64,000 nt of DNA from an uncultured Prevotella sp. Its GTDB lineage: Bacteria; Bacteroidota; Bacteroidia; Bacteroidales; Bacteroidaceae. A program made the translations under genes and the position numbers. Each line of letters opens with the position of its first letter. Positions within the stretch are counted from its first letter, which is position 1. The DNA is taken from the NCBI GenBank assembly GCA_946998205.1, contig CAMPYJ010000002.1, positions 1 to 64,000 of the forward strand, given 5' to 3'. Shown piece by piece: positions 58,998 to 64,000 of the stretch. The notes under the pieces were generated by a model. That model made no database searches and was not told the origin of the DNA. It saw only the letters and a list, made by a program, of their open reading frames with translations.

Positions 58998-61193
58998 ATG
59001 GGAAAAGAAAAAAAAGGCGGCAAACGCATGACCAAAAAGCAATTGGCCGAAAAGCTAGTAGGGCTCTTCACGGCACAGCCGGGGAAAACATTCAGCTATA
59101 AAGAGATATTCCGCACGCTGAAACTGAACACGCATCCGCTGAAGATGCTCGCCATCGACCTGATGGAAGAGATGGCTTGGGATGATTTCCTGGCAAGAGT
59201 TTCTGACAATTCATACCGCCTCAACCAAATGGGACAGGTGGCAGAGGGTGTGTTTCAGCGCAAAGGTAACGGGAAGAACTCGTTCATCCCCGACGGAAGC
59301 GACAAGCCCATCTTTGTTTCCGAGCGCAACTCGATGTCGGCGCTCAACGGCGACCGCGTGAAAGTGTCGCTCATGGCGCGCCGCGAAAGGCACATCAAAG
59401 AGGCGCAGGTCATCGAAATACTGCAACGCGCGCGCAATCAGTTCGTCGGAAAACTGCGGGTTGAAAAGAGCATCGCCTTCCTGGTGACGCCCGAAAACCT
59501 GTTTGCCAACGACATCTTGATTCCGAGAAACAAGCTGAAGGGCGGCCAAACCAACGACAAGGTGGTGGTGAAAGTGAGCAAATGGCCCGATGAGAACCAC
59601 AAAGACATCATTGGCGAGGTTGTCGACGTGCTGGGAAAGACGGGCGACAACGATGCGGAGATGCACACCATCCTGGCGCAATACGGCTTGCCTTACAAGT
59701 ATCCAAAGGCGGTAGAAGACGCCGCGGAGCGAATCAGCGGCGACATCACCCCGCAGGATTTGGCTGAGAGAGAAGACTTCAGACAGGTGTTCACCTGCAC
59801 GATTGACCCTAAAGACGCGAAGGATTTCGACGATGCCCTGTCTGTGCGCGAGGTGAGCAAGGGCATTTGGGAAGTTGGCATCCACATCGCTGACGTGACA
59901 CACTATGTCGCCGAAAAGTCAATCATCGACAAAGAGGCGCAGAAACGCGCCACGTCCGTGTACCTGGTAGACCGCACCATCCCGATGTTGCCCGAGCGAT
60001 TGTGCAACTTCATCTGCTCTCTTCGCCCCCATGAGGAGAAACTTTGCTTCAGCGTCATCGTCGAGATGGACGCCGAGGGGGTTGTCCGGAGCAAGCGCGT
60101 CGCACACACCGTCATCAAAAGCGACCGCAGATATGCCTACGAAGAGGTGCAGCGGCTGCTTGAAGACAATGGCGTGACAGACGGAACGGGACAGCCGGCC
60201 CCGGCCCCGCGCAAGGGAGGATACAAGGGAGAGCACGCCAGCGAACTGATCACGTTGGACGCCTTGGCCAAGAAGTTACGCGAGGCCCGCTTCAAGAACG
60301 GCGCCGTGAAGTTTGATTCTGAAGAACTTCATTTCGACGTTGATGAGAAGGGCAAGCCCGTGCGATGCTACTTCAAACGCTCAAAAGACGCCAACAAGCT
60401 GGTGGAAGAGTTCATGTTGCTGGCCAACCGCACGGTGGCCGAGAGCGTGGGGAAGGTGAAGAAAGGTGCCAAAGCCAAAACCTTGCCTTACCGCGTGCAC
60501 GACAATCCCGACCCACAGAAGCTGGAGAGCCTGAAAGACTTCATCGTGAAGTTCGGCTACAAGATCAAGACGGCAGGAACAAAGGGACAGACAGCCCGCA
60601 GTCTTAATCATCTGATGGAAGCCGTTGACGGAACGGATGAGCAGAAACTCATACAGACCGTCGCCCTCAGAGCGATGATGAAGGCGAAGTACACCATTTA
60701 TAATATAGGACATTTTGGCTTGGCTTTCGACTATTACACTCACTTCACGTCGCCCATCCGGCGGTATCCAGACATGATGGTTCACCGCCTGCTGACACGG
60801 TACGCACAGGGTGGCCGCAGCGCCAACAAAGACTATTACGAGCGTTTGTGCGAGCATAGCTCTGACATGGAGCAGGTGGCGGCCAACGCCGAGCGCGACT
60901 CCATCAAGTACAAGATGGTGGAATTTATGGGTGAGCATGTCGGTGAAGAGTTTGACGCCCACGTCAGTGGCATCCAAAGCTATGGCATCTATTGCGAAAT
61001 CGATGAGAATCACTGTGAGGGAATGGTGCCCATGCGCGATTTGAATGACGACTATTACGACTTTGACGAGAAGAACTATTGTCTCGTTGGCCGCCGACAT
61101 CATCACAAATACCAGCTGGGAGACCCCATCAGGATAAAGGTGGCGCAGGCCAACATGGAGAAGAGACAACTCGACTTCACGCTGGCAGACTGA
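58998..61193 (+). CDS. rnr: ribonuclease R
   Basis: A processive 3'-5' exoribonuclease that degrades structured RNA. ATG 58998 gives 731 residues starting with a basic MGKEKKGGKRMTKKQLAEKL; the frame opens earlier at 58959. Domains: N-terminal winged helix (about 20-85), two cold-shock domains (about 90-240), the RNB catalytic domain (TIDPKDAKDFDDALSV with the Mg2+-binding Asp cluster, HIADVTHYV, RTIPMLPERLCNFICSLRPH, FTSPIRRYPDMMVHRLL), and a C-terminal S1 domain (HVSGIQSYGIYCEI). There is no long Lys-rich tail as in E. coli. Complete. Confidence 0.94.
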   Translation: MGKEKKGGKRMTKKQLAEKLVGLFTAQPGKTFSYKEIFRTLKLNTHPLKMLAIDLMEEMAWDDFLARVSDNSYRLNQMGQVAEGVFQRKGNGKNSFIPDGSDKPIFVSERNSMSALNGDRVKVSLMARRERHIKEAQVIEILQRARNQFVGKLRVEKSIAFLVTPENLFANDILIPRNKLKGGQTNDKVVVKVSKWPDENHKDIIGEVVDVLGKTGDNDAEMHTILAQYGLPYKYPKAVEDAAERISGDITPQDLAEREDFRQVFTCTIDPKDAKDFDDALSVREVSKGIWEVGIHIADVTHYVAEKSIIDKEAQKRATSVYLVDRTIPMLPERLCNFICSLRPHEEKLCFSVIVEMDAEGVVRSKRVAHTVIKSDRRYAYEEVQRLLEDNGVTDGTGQPAPAPRKGGYKGEHASELITLDALAKKLREARFKNGAVKFDSEELHFDVDEKGKPVRCYFKRSKDANKLVEEFMLLANRTVAESVGKVKKGAKAKTLPYRVHDNPDPQKLESLKDFIVKFGYKIKTAGTKGQTARSLNHLMEAVDGTDEQKLIQTVALRAMMKAKYTIYNIGHFGLAFDYYTHFTSPIRRYPDMMVHRLLTRYAQGGRSANKDYYERLCEHSSDMEQVAANAERDSIKYKMVEFMGEHVGEEFDAHVSGIQSYGIYCEIDENHCEGMVPMRDLNDDYYDFDEKNYCLVGRRHHHKYQLGDPIRIKVAQANMEKRQLDFTLAD

Positions 61194-61480
61194 CCGACGT
61201 CTGTCTGATGGGGAAATTGAACCTATCCGTCAGGCGCCGAACCTTCATCGCGGCAATCGCATGGAGCGACCGGCAGCTCCGACAACGCACGGCACTTCAT
61301 CGCGCCAAGCACAAAGATTCATCGAATGACAGACGCACTGAAAACATCTGAACATAGGCATCCCGCATGGCATCTGCACGTTCGCGGATGACGCACATGC
61401 CGCCGCAGAGGGACATGAACCCATGCCGTTGGGTTGACATCCCGCTTTTTATGCGTTTCAATCAACAAGTGGAAGAAATT
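61194..61480. other. spacer between rnr and miaB
   Basis: About 290 bp, GC-rich, with no T-tract terminator and no credible gene. The miaB reading frame continues into it but without homology. Confidence 0.35.
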
Positions 61481-61483
61481 TTG

Positions 61484-61491
61484 TACCTTTG
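61484..61491 (+). promoter_or_regulatory. -7 box (TACCTTTG) for miaB
   Basis: TAnnTTTG match 20 bp before the ATG at 61511. A TTTC at 61456 is too far to be a standard -33 element. Confidence 0.45.
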
Positions 61492-61510
61492 TAATCCAAA
61501 ATCAAAGACA

Positions 61511-62860
61511 ATGAAGAAGCTTTATATAGAGACATACGGATGCCAGATGAACGTGGCCGACAGCGAGGTGGTCGCATCGGTCATGCAGATGGCGGGGTAT
61601 GAGATATGCGACAAGGAGGACGAGGCAGACGCCATTTTTCTGAACACCTGCAGCGTCAGAGAGAATGCAGAGAACAAGATATACAACCGACTTGACTCGC
61701 TCCACGCAGAGCGAAAGAAGGGCAGAAACCTGATATTAGGCGTGTTGGGCTGTATGGCCGAACGGGTGAAAGACGATTTGTTGAATAACCATCACACCGA
61801 CCTGGTGTGTGGACCCGACTCGTATTTGAACCTTCCCGACATGATTGCGCAAGCTGAAACGGGCAACAAAGCAATCGACATAGAACTCTCGAAGACCGAA
61901 ACCTATAAGGACGTGGTTCCTCAACGGCTTCTCTTAGGCAAGATAGGAGGTTTCGTAAGTATCATGAGGGGATGCAACAACTTCTGCCACTACTGCATCG
62001 TACCCTACACGAGAGGCAGGGAAAGGTCGAGAGACGTGGAGAGTATCTTGTGCGAAGTGCGCGACTTGCGCGACAAGCACTACAAGGAAATCACGCTGTT
62101 GGGGCAAAACGTCAACTCATACCGTTTTACCATTCCCGAACATTTGTCGGCAACAGGCGAAACGATTGCGGCAGAAACCATTGATTTTCCAAAGCTCTTG
62201 CGCCGTGTGGCGCACGAAGTTCCCGGCGTACGCATTCGCTTTACCTCGCCGCATCCTAAGGACATGAGTGACGATACGCTGCGCGTAATTGCCGAAGAGC
62301 CTAATGTTTGCAAGCACGTTCACCTGCCGGTGCAGAGCGGCAGCAATAAGATATTGAAGCTGATGAACCGCAAATACACCGTTGAATGGTACATGGATCG
62401 CATCAACGCCATTCGTCGCATCATTCCAGACTGCGGTGTTTCCACCGACATGTTCGTGGGCTATCATGGCGAAACAGATGAAGATCACCAACAATCGCTG
62501 GCCTTGATGCGCGCCGTTGGTTACGACTCGGCCTTCATGTTCAAGTATTCCGAGCGTCCAGGCACCTATGCGTCGAAGCATTTACCAGACGATGTACCCG
62601 AAGAAGAGAAGATACGACGCCTGAACGAGATGATACATCTGCAAACAGAACTAAGCGCCGTCTCTAACAAAAAGGACGAAGGCAAGGTTTTTGACGTGCT
62701 TGTAGAGGGATTCAGCAAACGCAGCAGAGAGCAACTTTGTGGCAGAACGGAGCAAAACAAGATGGTGGTGTTCGACAAAGCAAATCACCATATCGGTGAA
62801 ACCGTGCGTGTGCGCATCGTCGGCAGCACATCTGCGACGTTGTTTGGAGAGGCACTATAA
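61511..62860 (+). CDS. miaB: tRNA-2-methylthio-N6-dimethylallyladenosine synthase
   Basis: A radical-SAM methylthiotransferase modifying A37 of tRNAs reading UNN codons. ATG 61511 gives 449 residues starting MKKLYIETYGCQMNVADSEV, the family start. The N-terminal UPF0004 domain has three Cys (YGCQMN, NTCSVRE, GVLGCMAE), the radical-SAM domain has CNNFCHYCIVPYTRG (Cx3Cx2C), and ADMFVGY-like STDMFVGYHGET and a C-terminal TRAM domain follow. Both Fe-S sites are complete. It is monocistronic, with a terminator at 62974-63019. Confidence 0.95.
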   Translation: MKKLYIETYGCQMNVADSEVVASVMQMAGYEICDKEDEADAIFLNTCSVRENAENKIYNRLDSLHAERKKGRNLILGVLGCMAERVKDDLLNNHHTDLVCGPDSYLNLPDMIAQAETGNKAIDIELSKTETYKDVVPQRLLLGKIGGFVSIMRGCNNFCHYCIVPYTRGRERSRDVESILCEVRDLRDKHYKEITLLGQNVNSYRFTIPEHLSATGETIAAETIDFPKLLRRVAHEVPGVRIRFTSPHPKDMSDDTLRVIAEEPNVCKHVHLPVQSGSNKILKLMNRKYTVEWYMDRINAIRRIIPDCGVSTDMFVGYHGETDEDHQQSLALMRAVGYDSAFMFKYSERPGTYASKHLPDDVPEEEKIRRLNEMIHLQTELSAVSNKKDEGKVFDVLVEGFSKRSREQLCGRTEQNKMVVFDKANHHIGETVRVRIVGSTSATLFGEAL

Positions 62861-62870
62861 GTAACAAAGC

Positions 62871-62912
62871 CTCACCCCCTGCCCCTCTCCAAAGGAGAGG
62901 GGAGTGATTAGC
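62871..62912. repeat. inverted copy of the CCCCTC/GAGGGG hairpin repeat
   Basis: CTCACCCCCTGCCCCTCTCC, AAA, then GGAGAGGGGAGTGATTAGC. GGGGAGTGATTAGC at 62899-62912 is the exact complement of 49398-49411. It sits directly after the miaB stop. Confidence 0.65.
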
Positions 62913-62973
62913 TTTATTCATCATCAGCAAGTTGATGGCTGACCGTAAACAAGACAGCTGCTGTTATTAACAG

Positions 62974-63019
62974 AAAAAGGTGTAGAAACGCATGGGTTAT
63001 GCGTGCCTACACCTTTTTT
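62974..63019 (+). terminator. rho-independent terminator after miaB
   Basis: AAAAAGGTGTAG pairs with CTACACCTTTTT, with the inner ACGCAT/ATGCGT extending the stem. The T-run follows at once. The A-run on the other side makes it potentially bidirectional. Confidence 0.85.
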
Positions 63020-63218
63020 CATTTGTTCTGTTTGCCGAAACCACGGCGTTCATCCGGTTCGACTTCAGCCGTTCGTTTCTTTCTCCTTATTCATCATTCA
63101 AAACGACTTCACCACGATGGTACGCATGGAAACATGACGATATTATCATGCATCGGTACTGTGTTTGCCGTGCAAACAATTGTACATCTTCAACCAAAGA
63201 ACCCGATTGACACCTACC

Positions 63219-64000
63219 TTATTTATTCAGTCTCCACGTCACCCCGTCTTTGGTGTCTTTCACCTCAAATCCATTTTCTGCTAAAGCGTCGCGTATCTGG
63301 TCGCTCGTGGCCCAGTCTTTCTCCGCCTTGGCCTTAGCTCTGAGTGCCAGAACCATGTCAACCACCTTGCCGTAAGCCGCCTCACGTGCATCGTTGTTAC
63401 TTCCCTTTTCGCTCTTAAGACCAAGCAGGTCGAAGGCGAACAGCTGCATCACAGCCTTCAGTTCGGTAAGGTCTTCTGCATTGATGCTGCCTTTGTGGTC
63501 GAGCAAGGAGTTGATGGTGTGACATGCTTCAAACAAGTTACTGATGACGGTTGGTGTCTGCAAGTCATCATTCATCGCCTCATGGCACTTCTGCCGTAAA
63601 GCCATAACCAGCTGATGGGTAGCCTCATCCGATGTAGGTGCTGTCTGAATGCGCTCCAAGTCGTTGATGCCGTTCATCAAACGCTCCAACCCTTTCTGAC
63701 TTGCCTGTAAAGCTTCATTCGAGAAGTCAACAGTACTGCGGTAGTGAGCCGACAGGATGAAGAACCGAATGGTCATGGGCGAATACGCTTGTTCCAAACC
63801 ATCGTGCTCGCCTGTAAAGAACTGTTCAAGGGTGATGAAGTTGCCCAAGCTCTTTCCCATCTTCTGTCCGTTAATGGTAATCATGTTGTTGTGCATCCAA
63901 TAGCGCACCATCTGGTCGCCCTGACTGGCTACGGCTTGTGCAATCTCGCACTCGTGATGCGGGAAAACCAAGTCCATTCCGCCGCCGTGAATGTCAAAGT
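63219..64000 (-). CDS. cysS: cysteinyl-tRNA synthetase, C-terminal part (cut by window edge)
   Basis: The last about 260 residues of a class I synthetase that charges tRNA-Cys. The frame runs off the right edge (FDIHGGGMDLVFPHHE), so the HIGH motif and the first Zn-binding Cys are outside. Visible are the Zn ligands in FPHHECEIAQA, WMHNNMITINGQKMGKSLGN (KMSKS loop as KMGKS), NFITLEQFF and a helical DALR-type domain ending DGVTWRLNK. The stop is at 63219. It is convergent with miaB, separated by about 360 bp. Confidence 0.95.
   Translation of the reverse strand, partial: FDIHGGGMDLVFPHHECEIAQAVASQGDQMVRYWMHNNMITINGQKMGKSLGNFITLEQFFTGEHDGLEQAYSPMTIRFFILSAHYRSTVDFSNEALQASQKGLERLMNGINDLERIQTAPTSDEATHQLVMALRQKCHEAMNDDLQTPTVISNLFEACHTINSLLDHKGSINAEDLTELKAVMQLFAFDLLGLKSEKGSNNDAREAAYGKVVDMVLALRAKAKAEKDWATSDQIRDALAENGFEVKDTKDGVTWRLNK

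Overview
The window is bacterial and most likely from a Prevotella-like member of the Bacteroidota. The evidence is SusC/SusD pairs, a type IX secretion pair (PorU, PorV), an ECF-sigma/FecR pair, MacA/MacB-type pumps, and promoters of the Bacteroides class (-33 TTTG, -7 TAnnTTTG). No Shine-Dalgarno pattern is evident. No rRNA, tRNA, CRISPR array or transposase gene was found.

Region 1-12.4 kb is an accessory island. It is a row of 5'-truncated Rhs 'tips': conserved Rhs core, then a variable C-terminal toxin, then a small putative immunity gene. Five tips are visible (numbered 0, A, B, C, D). Their cores begin at different points of the same ancestral protein, and B-D are near-identical in DNA, so they look like displaced or recombined toxin cassettes. 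Several are damaged: a frame break in 0, two compensating frameshifts in B, and an HNH nuclease domain split from D. A palindromic element sits in frame inside B, and an exactly 11-bp-phased TGCA array lies between tips 0 and A.

Region 13-21.9 kb is a four-gene alpha-glucan operon (malQ, susB-like, pullulanase, susA-like). Region 23-27.7 kb holds housekeeping genes (DJ-1 family, ispD, recG, an M23/LysM hydrolase). Two glycosyltransferases follow on the minus strand (28-30.2 kb), then a well-delimited candidate small RNA (about 30.46-30.65 kb). Region 30.8-38.3 kb is a seven-gene minus-strand operon: nadK, an ABC exporter, a TlpA-like thioredoxin, and a MacAB-like ATPase/permease/permease/adaptor set.

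Region 38.9-48.6 kb is a polysaccharide utilisation locus whose gene set (GH18 endoglycosidase, DUF1735/LamG lipoprotein, SusD, SusC with STN domain, FecR anti-sigma, divergent ECF sigma) resembles N-glycan-releasing loci. Region 48.7-54.9 kb has ispF, porV, porU and an FAH-family hydrolase. Region 55-58.2 kb is the rplM-rpsI-rpsB-tsf operon with a good promoter, a 5' leader and a terminator. The right end holds RNase R, miaB and a partial cysS.

Intergenic DNA is rich in structured repeats: a TIR-bounded MITE-like family (three copies), long inverted repeats built from GGAGTTA, and short arrays in which a tetranucleotide recurs at a fixed 8-, 9- or 11-bp spacing. The 8-bp AACT arrays sit directly upstream of both ispD and ispF.
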